Source: Sphingomonadaceae bacterium (GTDB lineage Bacteria > Pseudomonadota > Alphaproteobacteria > Sphingomonadales > Sphingomonadaceae). From it: a stretch of 64,000 nucleotides of DNA. The stretch's first letter is position 1, and each line of letters begins with the position of its first letter. The stretch lies in assembly GCA_019239915.1 (NCBI GenBank), contig JAFAZF010000036.1, positions 62,001 to 126,000 on the forward strand, read 5' to 3'. Positions 1 through 8,183 of this stretch are shown one piece after another. Made by a program: the position numbers and the translations under genes. A model generated the notes under the pieces. The model saw only the letters and a list, made by a program, of their open reading frames with translations, was not told where the DNA came from and did no database searches.

Positions 1-99
1 GACCGCGGCGATCGCGAGCGTGGCGATCGTGACCGCGGCGACCGCGGCGACCGTGGCCCCCGTCGCGACGACCGCGACGCCGCCGGCATGGGAGCTTAA
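1..99 (+). CDS. rpsF: 30S ribosomal protein bS6, C-terminal tail (partial)
   Basis: The window opens inside a reading frame that ends at TAA 97-99, three bases before rpsR. Only about 32 residues are visible. They form a highly charged Asp-Arg-Gly tail with repeated RGD units, ending in Gly-Met-Gly-Ala. The identity is inferred from operon position: in proteobacteria rpsF directly precedes rpsR and rplI, and alphaproteobacterial bS6 often carries a charged disordered C-terminal extension. The folded core lies outside the window, so the call rests on synteny plus tail composition. The ORF track line at 20..322 is a different, out-of-frame reading. Confidence 0.8.
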   Translation, partial: DRGDRERGDRDRGDRGDRGPRRDDRDAAGMGA

Positions 100-102
100 C
101 CG

Positions 103-327
103 ATGGCCCGCCCCTTCTTCCGCCGCCGCAAGTCCTGCCCCTTCTCGGCCAAGGACGCGCCCCGGATCGATTATAAGGACGTGCGCCTGCTCCAGGGCTT
201 CGTGTCCGAGCGCGGCAAGATCGTGCCGAGCCGCATCACCGCGGTTTCCGCCAAGAAGCAGCGCGAGCTCGCCCAGGCGATCAAGCGCGCGCGCCATCTG
301 GGCTTGCTGCCCTACATCGTGAAATAA
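103..327 (+). CDS. rpsR: 30S ribosomal protein bS18
   Basis: A 74-residue basic protein of the usual bS18 length. It starts with a [14 protein letters not shown]-like head and contains the family core [22 protein letters not shown] followed by [18 protein letters not shown] (described in two parts). bS18 sits on the platform of the small subunit, next to bS6 and near the mRNA exit path. It starts 3 bases after the bS6 stop and is followed 13 bases later by rplI, so the three genes are one ribosomal operon. Nothing unusual was noted. Confidence 0.97.
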   Translation: MARPFFRRRKSCPFSAKDAPRIDYKDVRLLQGFVSERGKIVPSRITAVSAKKQRELAQAIKRARHLGLLPYIVK

Positions 328-340
328 GGAGGGCTCGGAC

Positions 341-931
341 ATGGACGTGATCCTGCTCGAGCGCGTCGAGAAGCTCGGCGCCATCGGCGACGTCGTCTCC
401 GTCAAGGACGGCTTCGCGCGCAACTATCTCCTGCCCCGCAAGAAGGCGCTTCGCGCCAACGACGCGAACAAGAAGGTCTTCGAGGCCAATCGCGCGCAGA
501 TCGAGGCGGATAACGCCAAGCGCCGCGCCGATGCCGAGAAGGATTCGAAGACGGTCGACGGCAAGACCATCATCCTCATCCGCCAGGCTTCGAACACCGG
601 CCAGCTCTATGGCTCGGTCTCGGCCCGGGACCTCGTCGAGGCGCTCGAATCGGACGGCGCCAAGGCCACCAAGAGCCAGATCGTCCTCGGTAAGCCGATC
701 AAGGCGCTTGGCCTGCACGAGGTGAAGATCGCGCTTCACCCGGAGGTGTCGGTCACCGTCACCGTCAACGTCGCGCGTTCGCCTGAGGAAGCGGAACTAC
801 AGGCCCAGGGAGTCGATGTGACCGCCGACCTGTTCGAGCGCGAGGAAGCGGGCTTCACCGAAGCCTATGATCCGAACCTCGAGCCGGGCGAGATCGCGGC
901 CGAACCCGCGGCGGACGCGGACCCGGCCTGA
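341..931 (+). CDS. rplI: 50S ribosomal protein bL9
   Basis: A 196-residue protein beginning with the bL9 signature MDVILLERVEKLG and the basic KDGFARNYLLPRKKALRAN segment that contacts 23S rRNA. A long connecting helix and a C-terminal domain follow (EVKIALHPEVSVTVTVNVARS). E. coli bL9 is about 149 residues. The extra ~45 residues here form an acidic Ala/Glu/Asp/Pro-rich tail, as in many alphaproteobacteria. It has a GGAGGG ribosome binding site a few bases upstream and is the last gene of the rpsF-rpsR-rplI operon. Confidence 0.97.
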   Translation: MDVILLERVEKLGAIGDVVSVKDGFARNYLLPRKKALRANDANKKVFEANRAQIEADNAKRRADAEKDSKTVDGKTIILIRQASNTGQLYGSVSARDLVEALESDGAKATKSQIVLGKPIKALGLHEVKIALHPEVSVTVTVNVARSPEEAELQAQGVDVTADLFEREEAGFTEAYDPNLEPGEIAAEPAADADPA

Positions 932-978
932 ACTGCGTAGCCGGGCCCTGTGCTCGGCTTCGCTCGCTTTTTAGACTA

Positions 979-1063
979 TCCCGTCATCCGGAGCTGGGTC
1001 CGGGGTTCCGCCACCCTCGAAATCGGGATGAGCGGAACCCCGGCTAAGCGCCGGGGTGATGCG
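979..1063. repeat. palindromic intergenic repeat, CGTCAT/ATGACG class
   Basis: Two arms, ccgtcatccggagctgggtc and a mirrored ...gccggggtgatgcg, surround a GC-rich core between rplI and the convergent PAS gene. It is a degenerate member of the class also seen at 6091-6180, 23322-23405 and 48965-49034. Being between convergent genes it could act as a terminator hairpin, but there is no clear T-run. Confidence 0.55.
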
Positions 1064-1101
1064 CGTTCTAGGGTCGCGATCGGCGCTGGATCGCCTTTCG
1101 T

Positions 1102-2016
1102 TCAGCCTTCCTCCGCGGTGAGCAGCAGCACCGCGCCGGTGATGCCGAAGCCCTCCCGGATCGGCGCGAGCGCCATGCAGATCCGGAGCTCGTTCCCGCC
1201 GTTGACGAGCATCGTCGTGTGCACGGTGCGCGCCTCGCCGCGTGCGAGCACCGATTCAAGCTCCTCCTGCACAAGCGCCCGCTGGTTGAGCACGAGCAGG
1301 TCAGTGATCCGCACCCCCTTCAGCCGATCGGGCGTGAAACCGGCGAGCTTGGCCAGGCCGGGCTCGACATGTTCGAAGGTCGCGCGCAGCGTCAGCCGAC
1401 CGACGCCGACGCGGCCGTGTGCCTCGCGCGCCGCCTGCAGCGCGATCCGCTCCTGCGCCTCATGCTCGGAGCGCACCTCGTTGGTGACGTTGCGGAACAT
1501 CACCGCGACCCCTTCGGGCAGGGGGAAGATACGTGCCCGCCAATGCTGGCCGCGCCCGAAATCGGGCGGCATATCGAGCGCCATCGGCTCGCCGCCCTGG
1601 GCTACGCGCCGCATCGCATCGCCAAGCGGGCCGTCCGCGATGCGCGGATAGAGCACCTCGATCGAATGGCCGAGCAGCGCGGAAGCCGGGCTGCCGAAAT
1701 GGACAACGGCCTCCGCATTCACCCGCGTGAAGCAGAGATCGCGATCGAGGATCATCACGCTGCCGCCGACCTGCTCGATCAGCATGTCGAAGCGGATGCG
1801 ATCCTCGCCATCATCGCCGCGAGACTGCGAACCCCGGCCGACGCCACTCTCGCCGGCGGTCAATTCCTCGAAGGCTTCGACGCTGAGCATCACGACACGC
1901 GGCCGGCCATGATGGGTGACGACCAGCGGCCCCTGGCTCACCTTGTCCTGCCACATGCCAAAATTGCGCGTGATGTCCGCAGCGGAAACGAAACGCGGCG
2001 CCTGCCCCTCAAGCAT
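1102..2016 (-). CDS. Phd/YefM-like DNA-binding domain fused to two PAS domains; probable sensory regulator
   Basis: 304 residues from the ATG at 2016, chosen because GGGGAGAGGG lies just upstream; the ORF track start at 2073 has no such site. Residues ~8-55 match the Phd/YefM antitoxin pattern (a stretch before ...GPLVVTHHGRPRVVMLS then VEAFEEL). Two PAS-like regions follow, roughly 75-185 (MLIEQVGGSVMILDRDL, then VAVMFRNVTNEVRSEHEAQE) and 195-304, ending in LLTAEEG. There is no kinase, GGDEF or other output domain and no adjacent toxin. Inference: the Phd fold provides DNA binding and the PAS domains sense a ligand or redox state. It is divergent from the tadE/tadG pair, with a perfect inverted repeat between them that is a natural operator candidate. 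Confidence 0.75.
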   Translation of the reverse strand: MLEGQAPRFVSAADITRNFGMWQDKVSQGPLVVTHHGRPRVVMLSVEAFEELTAGESGVGRGSQSRGDDGEDRIRFDMLIEQVGGSVMILDRDLCFTRVNAEAVVHFGSPASALLGHSIEVLYPRIADGPLGDAMRRVAQGGEPMALDMPPDFGRGQHWRARIFPLPEGVAVMFRNVTNEVRSEHEAQERIALQAAREAHGRVGVGRLTLRATFEHVEPGLAKLAGFTPDRLKGVRITDLLVLNQRALVQEELESVLARGEARTVHTTMLVNGGNELRICMALAPIREGFGITGAVLLLTAEEG

Positions 2017-2044
2017 GTTTACCCTCTCCCCAGAGGATTCTCTC

Positions 2045-2058
2045 CTAATGGATATTAG
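2045..2058. promoter_or_regulatory. small inverted repeat CTAAT-N4-ATTAG
   Basis: A 5-bp inverted repeat (ctaat ggat attag) sits about 30 bases upstream of the start codon of the Phd-PAS gene, in an AT-rich patch that probably holds its promoter. It may be an autoregulatory site, but the short arms make chance plausible. Confidence 0.3.
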
Positions 2059-2087
2059 TATGCAACGGTTCAAAGGAGCAAACGTTC

Positions 2088-2111
2088 ACGTCGTTGCATC
2101 TGAAACGACGT
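2088..2111. promoter_or_regulatory. perfect 8+8 inverted repeat, candidate operator of the Phd-PAS regulator
   Basis: acgtcgtt, 8 spacer bases, aacgacgt: the arms are exact reverse complements. It lies between the divergent Phd-PAS gene (start 2016) and the TadE-like gene (start about 2204). The motif TGCAACG, or its complement, also occurs near 2061, 2092 and 2150. Binding of Phd-family proteins to palindromes in their own promoter region is established; the assignment here is inference. Confidence 0.5.
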
Positions 2112-2203
2112 AAATTGCGCATTCGCCGAATTTTGCGTTTCCAATCAACCTGCAACGCTTCGCCCTCATAGTCCTTGCAATGGGAAACGGGGCCTCCATC
2201 GGC

Positions 2204-2608
2204 ATGCGCAATCTGATCCGCGATCAGCGCGGCACAGCGGTGATCGAACTCGCGATCGTCGCGCCGCTGCTCTTGATGATCCTCACCGGCATCACCGCCT
2301 ATGGCGGATATTTCTGGATGGCGCACAGCATCCAGCAGGCCGCCAATGACGGCGCGCGCGCCAGCCTCGCCGGGCTGACCTCGGGCGAGCGCAGCACGCT
2401 GGCGACGAGCACCGTCTCTTCCGAGCTCGCGCGGATCAACGGCATCAGCCCCGCCAACGCCGCGACGACGGTGGAGGACGACGGGACCACGCTCAGCGTC
2501 TCGGTCCGCTACGATGCCTCGTCGAGCAACTTCCTGCGCCTAAGCATCATGCCGCTGCCGAACCGCCTGATCAGCCGGAGCGCCGTGGTCAGGCTCGGGG
2601 GGCTCTGA
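2204..2608 (+). CDS. TadE-like pilus assembly protein
   Basis: 134 residues from the ATG at 2204 (a start at 2180 adds 8 residues). The N-terminus has the TadE/TadG signature: a short basic stretch, DQRGTAVIELAIVAPLLLMI, then a transmembrane helix and a small periplasmic domain. TadE-family pseudopilins are minor components of Flp/Tad pili or related secretion systems. The stop overlaps the next start by one base (TGATG), so the two genes are translationally coupled. No other tad or flp genes (cpaA-F, flp) lie in the window, so this is a satellite pair rather than the main locus. Confidence 0.8.
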   Translation: MRNLIRDQRGTAVIELAIVAPLLLMILTGITAYGGYFWMAHSIQQAANDGARASLAGLTSGERSTLATSTVSSELARINGISPANAATTVEDDGTTLSVSVRYDASSSNFLRLSIMPLPNRLISRSAVVRLGGL

Positions 2609-4280
2609 TGCGGTGGATAGGCTGCCTCCGGCAGCTGTGGGACGATCGCCGCGCGGCGGTGACCCTGCTCACCGCCGGCTCGCTGACCGCGCTGCTCGGT
2701 TTCCTGGCGCTCGCCGTCGATATGGGTTCGGTCTATCTCGACAGCCGCCGGCTGCAGGGGATCGCCGATGCCGCCGCGCTCGCCGCGGCCGGCACCAGCG
2801 GCGATCCGCGCGCCGCCGCCGTCGCGGCGATCAGCGCCAGCGGCTGGGCGCACCCCTACACGCTGGCGCTCACCACCGGGAGCTACGCTCCCAACCCCGC
2901 CGTCGCCCCCGCCGCGCGCTATACCGCCGGCAGCGGCAGCGGTGCGGCGAGGGTCACGCTCACGAGCGGCGTGCCGCTGTTCTTCGCGACGGCGCTGGTC
3001 GGCCGGCATCAGGCGATGGTCGCGCGCACCGCCACCGCCGCACGGCTCGACGAGGCGGCGTTCTCGATCGGATCGCGACTTGCCGCGCTCAACGGCGGCA
3101 TCGCCAACGCACTGCTCTCGGGGCTTACCGGATCCACGGTGAACCTCTCCGTTTCGGACTATGATGCGCTGCTCAGTGCCAATGTCGACGCCTTCTCCTA
3201 TGTCAGCGCGCTGCGCACGGAGCTGCATCTCACCGGCGCGAGCTACGACCAGACGCTCGATACCACGGTGACCATGCCGCAGGCGCTGAGCGCGCTGGCG
3301 AGCGCATTGACCGGAGCGGGCAACAGCGCCGCCGCGCGCGCCGTCACGCAGATCGCCGCGCAGGCGGGCAGCGTCGCCAACGTCCAGCTTTCCAACATGA
3401 TCGATCTCGGCCCGGCCGGCGTACAGGATGCGGTGAGCGGCGGCACGACCGCCGCGGTGAACGCCTTCGATCTCACGCGCACCGCGCTGGCGCTCGCCAA
3501 TGGCGGTCACCAGATCCAGCTAACCTCGGCGCCAACATCCCCGGCCTGCTGTCGACGACGGTCAGCCTCGCGGTCGGAGAACCGGACGAGCATTCGCCCT
3601 GGCTGACGATGACCGACCGGGGCTCGCCGATCATCCACACCGCGCAGACGCGGCTCTACATCAACACCAGTATCGGCGCGAACGCGGCGCTCGCGGCACT
3701 CGGCTTCGGCCCGATCCAGCTCCCGGTCTATGTCGAACTCGCCGAGGCGCAGGCCAAGCTCGATTCGATCTCCTGCGTCGGTGGCGCCGCCAACGCCCGC
3801 GTCGCGCTCGACGTGCTGCCGAGCATCGGCCACGCTTCGATCGCGACGATCGGCACCAGCAACCTCAACAATTTCGCGACGCCGGTGACCGAGGGGCCGG
3901 TGACGATCATCCGTGCCCCGCTCGCCAGCGTCACCGGGCAGGCCCGCGCCGACATCGGCGGCGGCAGCGCAAGCTGGCAGACGGCCTCGTTCAGCGCCAG
4001 CGACATCGCCGACGGCACCACCCGCACGGTCTCGACCGGCGACACCGTGAGCGCCCTGTCCGCCTCGCTGGTCCAGAATATGAACCTGAACGTCAGCCTG
4101 CTCGGGCTCGGCCTCAACCTCTCGACCGTAACCTCGCTCGTCGGCGGCGCACTGCAGACGGTCGCGCCCACCCTCGACGGCGTGCTCAACGGCGTTACCG
4201 ACCTGCTCGGCATCCATCTCGGCCAGGCCGATACGCGCGTGAACGGCGTCCGCTGCGGCATCCCGGCACTGGTCGGCTGA
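2608..4280 (+). pseudogene. TadG-like pilus assembly protein split by a frameshift
   Basis: Two abutting ORFs (2608-3606 and 3609-4280) together read as one TadG-type protein. The N-terminus has a hydrophobic helix (TLLTAGSLTALLGFLALAVD), then MGSVYLDSRRLQGIADAAAL, the usual TadG pattern of a membrane anchor followed by a tyrosine- and alanine-rich region. The first frame breaks after ...NGGHQIQL and runs into Arg/Ser-rich nonsense. Shifting frame near 3519-3524 restores LGANIPGLLSTTVSLAV, then PWLTMTDRGSPIIHTAQTR, continuing into the second ORF. Adding one base at cagctaacctc (as if from cagctcaacctc) gives about 557 residues without interruption. It could be a real loss-of-function mutation or a single-base assembly error. 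Confidence 0.8.
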
Positions 4281-4381
4281 CCGGAATTTCTCCTTCCTCG
4301 AGGTGGGCTCTGGCTGAAGGCGGAACGATTTCCCGCGCCCCTCATTGAATCTGCCCGGTCCGGCAGAAGGAATCGGAGACG

Positions 4382-5308
4382 ATGGCGGCGCGCGCCTATT
4401 GGCAGGGACAGATCAGGCTGGCGCTGGTCTCGATCCCGGTGGAGATCTATTCGGCGACCAAATCGGGCGCGCAGGTCAGCTTCCATCAGGTCCACGAACC
4501 TTCGGGCAAGCGGATCAAATATGAGAAGGTGGTGCCCGGTCTCGGCCCGGTCGACCCCGACGAGATCAAGAAGGGGTTCGAGGTCTCGAAGGGTAATTAC
4601 GTCCTGCTCGATCAGGAGGAGATCGAGGGCGTCAAGCTCGAATCGAAGAAGACGCTCGATCTGATCGAGTTCGTCGACGTCGGCGAGATCGACGCGATCT
4701 ACTATGACAAGCCCTATTACGTCGTGCCCGCCGACGACCTCGCCGAGGAGGCCTTCGTCGTACTGCGCGAAGCGTTACGCAAAACGCGCAAGATCGGCAT
4801 CGGTCAGCTCGCATTGCGCGGCCGCGAATATGTCGTGAGCCTGAAGCCGTGCGGGCGCGGCATGGTGCTGGAGACGCTGCGCTATTCGGATGAGGTCAAC
4901 AAGGCCGCCGCCTATTTCCGCGAGATCGGCGAGGCCAAGCCCGATGAGGACCTGCTCGATCTCGCCACCACGCTTATCGAGAAGAAAGCCGGCGACTTTG
5001 AGCCGCAGGAGTTCCACGATCGCTACGTCGATGCACTCAAGGCTCTGATCGAGCGCAAGAAGAAGGCGAAGGGCGAGACGATCATCGAGGACGAGGGTGA
5101 AGCCCAGCCCTCGCGCGGCTCCAATGTTGTCGATCTCATGGCCGCGCTCAAGAAGTCGCTCGAGAAGCCCGGTGCCGCGGCGGCGAACGACGACAAGCCC
5201 GCCCCGGCCCGCAAGGCGGCGGCCAAGAAGCCGGCGGCAAAGCCGGCCGCACGCAAGCCTCCGGCCAAGCCGCCGGCGCGACGCACGACGACGCGCAAGA
5301 GCGCCTGA
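4382..5308 (+). CDS. ku: non-homologous end joining protein Ku
   Basis: 308 residues. The N-terminus MAARAYWQGQIRLALVSIPV and the downstream FHQVHEPSGKRIKYEKVVPG are characteristic of bacterial Ku, a homodimeric ring that threads onto double-strand DNA ends and recruits LigD. The beta-barrel core spans about 1-250. The last ~60 residues are a low-complexity Lys/Ala/Pro tail (KKPAAKPAARKPPAKPPARR), a typical bacterial Ku extension that modulates DNA binding. It is followed 130 bases later, across a repeat, by ligD, giving a compact two-gene NHEJ module. Confidence 0.96.
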   Translation: MAARAYWQGQIRLALVSIPVEIYSATKSGAQVSFHQVHEPSGKRIKYEKVVPGLGPVDPDEIKKGFEVSKGNYVLLDQEEIEGVKLESKKTLDLIEFVDVGEIDAIYYDKPYYVVPADDLAEEAFVVLREALRKTRKIGIGQLALRGREYVVSLKPCGRGMVLETLRYSDEVNKAAAYFREIGEAKPDEDLLDLATTLIEKKAGDFEPQEFHDRYVDALKALIERKKKAKGETIIEDEGEAQPSRGSNVVDLMAALKKSLEKPGAAAANDDKPAPARKAAAKKPAAKPAARKPPAKPPARRTTTRKSA

Positions 5309-5335
5309 CGTTGGCGAAGAACTCCCTACCTACAC

Positions 5336-5418
5336 CGTTCGTCCTGAGCGCAGTCGAAGGACGGGCTGCGAGCGCCACCATCTGCCGCACGTGCTTCGAT
5401 TGCGCTCAGCACGAACGG
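5336..5418. repeat. palindromic repeat, CTGAGC...GTCGAAG class
   Basis: cgttcgtcctgagcgcagtc at the left is mirrored by ...ttgcgctcagcacgaacggg at the right, forming a hairpin-capable element between ku and ligD. Relatives lie at about 22532, 27706, 32095, 35848, 42917, 46649 and 56939. If ku and ligD are co-transcribed it lies inside the mRNA. Confidence 0.8.
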
Positions 5419-5438
5419 GAGCAGGAGGCTGACCGCCG

Positions 5439-8063
5439 GTGACCGCCATCGATCCGCTCGCCCGCTACAACGCCAAGCGCGACTTCAAGAAGACCGCCGA
5501 GCCCGCCGGCCAGAGCAGCGATCGGCGCACCGCGAACGGCGGCCACCGCTTCCTCGTCCAGAAGCATGACGCGACCCGGCTTCATTACGACTTCCGGCTG
5601 GAGCTCGACGGCGTGCTCAAGAGCTGGGCGGTGACGCGCGGCCCCAGTCCCAATCCGGAGGACAAGCGCCTCGCGGTGCGCACCGAGGATCATCCCCTCG
5701 CTTATGCCGATTTCGAGGGCACGATCCCCAAGGGCGAATATGGCGGCGGCACCGTCATGCTGTGGGACGAAGGCACCTGGGAGCCCGCGCCCGGCAAGGA
5801 CCCCTCTAAGACGATCGAGGAGGGCCATCTCCACTTTACGCTGCATGGGCGACGGATGAAGGGCGAGTGGATCCTGATCCGCCTGAAGCCCCGCGCCGGC
5901 GAGCGCGGCGAGAATTGGCTGCTCCGCAAGGTCGAGGACGACCATGCCGGCGCGAGCGGCGATCTCGTCGACAAGGCGCTGACGAGCGTGCGTTCGGAGC
6001 GCACGATGGTCCAGATCGCCGAGGGCAAGAGCGTGTGGCATTCGAACCGCAAGGCCGACGATCAGCCGGAGGCAAAGCCTGCACCTTCTTCGTCATCCCG
6101 GCGAAGGCCGGGATCCAGCCGCGCTACGTCTGCAAGAACCGCGACGGCGGAACTGGATTCCGGCCTACGCCGGAATGACGGAAAGGAGAAGCGCGGCGCC
6201 CGATCCAACGCCCCCCTTCCCGCCTTCCGCCCGCCGCAGCTCGCGACGCTTGTCGACCAGCCGCCGACCGGCACCGGCTGGATCCACGAAGTCAAATACG
6301 ACGGCTATCGCTGCCTGCTCGCGGTCGCGCCCGGCACGGCCAAGGCTTATACCCGCTCGGGGCAGGACTGGTCAGATCGCTTTGCGACGATCGTCGCTGC
6401 CGCCGCGCACGCGAACATCGGCCCGGCGCTGATCGACGGCGAGGTCGTCGCGCTCGGCGCCGACGGCAAGCCGAACTTCCAGGCGCTGCAGGCGAGCATC
6501 AAGGAAGGCAGCGGCGACTTCGCTTATTTCGCGTTCGATCTGATCGAGGAGGATGGCGAGGATCTCGCCGCGCTTCCGAACATCGAGCGCAAGCGACGGC
6601 TACAGGCGCTGCTCGACGGCGTTTCCGCGCCGATCCGCTACGCCGAGCATGTCGAGACCTCAGGCGAGACGATGCTCAAGGCGCTGTGCGGCGAAGGCTA
6701 TGAGGGCATCGTCTCGAAGCGCGCGGACGCGCCTTATCGCGGCCGACGCACGCAGGCCTGGCTCAAGATCAAATGCACGCGCCGGCAGGAGTTCGTGATC
6801 GTCGGCTGGACGCCCAGCGACAAGAGCGGGCGACGCTTCCGCTCGCTGCTGCTCGGCGTCCACGATAGCGGCGGCCTGCGTTATGCCGGCAAGGTCGGCA
6901 CAGGCTTCAACGCCGACACCGCCGAGATGCTGATGGAGCGCATGCGTCCGCTGGCGCGTGATACCGCGACGGTCGAGGCGCCGCGCGCGGCGGTTCGCGG
7001 CGCGCAGTGGATCAGCCCCAAGCTCGTCGCCGAAATCGCCTTCACCGAGACGACCGACGACGGCGTGCTCAGGCATCCGAGCTTTCTCGGCCTGCGCGAG
7101 GACAAGCCGGCTACGGAAGTCGTGGTCGAGACGCCCGAACCGGTCGCCGAGGCGAAGAAGGCTGCTCCCTCACGTGCGAAGAAGGCTGGCGACGACAAGC
7201 CCTTCGGCGTCGCGATCAGCAATCGCGATCGCGTCGTCTATCCGGAGAGCGGCATCACCAAGGGCCAGCTCGCGGACTATTACGCCGCCGTCGCCGCGCC
7301 GATGCTCGAATGGCTGGCGCACCGCCCGGTGAGTCTCGTCCGCTGCCCGCAGGGTCGCGCCAAGCACTGCTTCTTCCAGAAGCACGATGCCGGCAGCTTC
7401 GGCGACGCGGTCAAGCACGTGCCCATCCGCGAGAAGGACGGGCATGAGGAGCCCTATCTCTACGTCGACGACGGCACCGGGCTGATGACCTGCGTGCAGA
7501 TGGGCACGATCGAGTTCCACGGCTGGGGCAGCCTCGCCGACGATGTCGAGGCGGTCGACCGCCTCGTTTTCGATCTCGATCCCGACGAGGGGCTCGGCTT
7601 CGAGGAGGTCAAGCGCGCGGCCGTGCAGCTACGCGACGTGCTCGGCGAGATGGGGCTCGTCAGCGATCCGATGCTCTCCGGCGGCAAGGGCGTCCACGTC
7701 GTCGTGCCGCTCGATCGCTCAAAGCGCTGGCCGGAGGTCAAGGATTTCGCGCATCGCTTTGCCGAGGCGATGGCGTCCGCGCATCCCGAGCGGTTCACCG
7801 CGAACATGAAGAAGGTGCAGCGAACGGGCCGCATCTTCCTCGATTGGCTGCGCAACCAGCGCGGCGCGACCGCCGTCCTCCCTTACTCGGCCCGCGCCCG
7901 CCCGAAGGCGACCGTCGCGGCGCCGATCACCTGGGACGAACTCGACGGCCTCGACGCGCCGGGCCGCTACACCATCGCCGACGCGGAGGAGCTGGTGAAG
8001 CGCGCGGGATCGAAGGCGCTCAAGAGCTGGGCCCGAACGAAGCAGGCGCTCCCGGACTTTTAA
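5439..8063 (+). CDS. ligD: DNA ligase D (phosphoesterase-ligase-polymerase)
   Basis: 874 residues in the order PE-Lig-Pol. The 3'-phosphoesterase domain (~1-200) shows HDATRLHYDFRLE and HPLAYADFEGTIPKGEYGGG. The ATP-dependent ligase domain (~265-560) has IHEVKYDGYR, whose Lys is the adenylation nucleophile, and later DGEVVAL and EGIVSKR. The primase-polymerase domain (~590-874) has DLDPDEGL and MLSGGKGVHVVVPL. It acts with Ku to process and seal double-strand breaks. The start is a GTG preceded by GAGGCTGACCGCC. Odd feature: residues ~218-248, in the PE-Lig linker, are encoded by a 90-bp palindromic repeat carried in frame. Confidence 0.96.
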   Translation: MTAIDPLARYNAKRDFKKTAEPAGQSSDRRTANGGHRFLVQKHDATRLHYDFRLELDGVLKSWAVTRGPSPNPEDKRLAVRTEDHPLAYADFEGTIPKGEYGGGTVMLWDEGTWEPAPGKDPSKTIEEGHLHFTLHGRRMKGEWILIRLKPRAGERGENWLLRKVEDDHAGASGDLVDKALTSVRSERTMVQIAEGKSVWHSNRKADDQPEAKPAPSSSSRRRPGSSRATSARTATAELDSGLRRNDGKEKRGARSNAPLPAFRPPQLATLVDQPPTGTGWIHEVKYDGYRCLLAVAPGTAKAYTRSGQDWSDRFATIVAAAAHANIGPALIDGEVVALGADGKPNFQALQASIKEGSGDFAYFAFDLIEEDGEDLAALPNIERKRRLQALLDGVSAPIRYAEHVETSGETMLKALCGEGYEGIVSKRADAPYRGRRTQAWLKIKCTRRQEFVIVGWTPSDKSGRRFRSLLLGVHDSGGLRYAGKVGTGFNADTAEMLMERMRPLARDTATVEAPRAAVRGAQWISPKLVAEIAFTETTDDGVLRHPSFLGLREDKPATEVVVETPEPVAEAKKAAPSRAKKAGDDKPFGVAISNRDRVVYPESGITKGQLADYYAAVAAPMLEWLAHRPVSLVRCPQGRAKHCFFQKHDAGSFGDAVKHVPIREKDGHEEPYLYVDDGTGLMTCVQMGTIEFHGWGSLADDVEAVDRLVFDLDPDEGLGFEEVKRAAVQLRDVLGEMGLVSDPMLSGGKGVHVVVPLDRSKRWPEVKDFAHRFAEAMASAHPERFTANMKKVQRTGRIFLDWLRNQRGATAVLPYSARARPKATVAAPITWDELDGLDAPGRYTIADAEELVKRAGSKALKSWARTKQALPDF
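6091..6180. repeat. 90-bp palindromic repeat inserted in frame inside ligD
   Basis: The arms cgtcatcccggcgaaggccg (continuing ggatccag) and ctggattccggcctacgccg (continuing gaatgacg) are the familiar intergenic CGTCAT...ATGACG element, but here they lie inside the ligD frame. The element is exactly 30 codons long, contains no stop in that frame, and encodes a Ser/Arg-rich linker between the phosphoesterase and ligase domains. Confidence 0.85.
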
Positions 8064-8183
8064 CGCCGCGTTCCAGTCTTTCGCCGCGCTCCGGCCGGCT
8101 AGGTGGAGAGCCGCTGCTCATCCTCCTCAAGCGAGCTTGGGGCGGATGAAGTCGGCTGCCGAGCGTCTTCGGGACTCGCGCTC

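Noticed and set aside
1-100. Repeated GACCGCGGC units at the window start as a CRISPR or tandem repeat
   Set aside because: They are the Asp-Arg-Gly tail codons of bS6, with no spacer structure.
932-978. Rho-independent terminator after rplI
   Set aside because: There is a short T-run (ctttttag) but the preceding hairpin is weak, so I did not annotate it.
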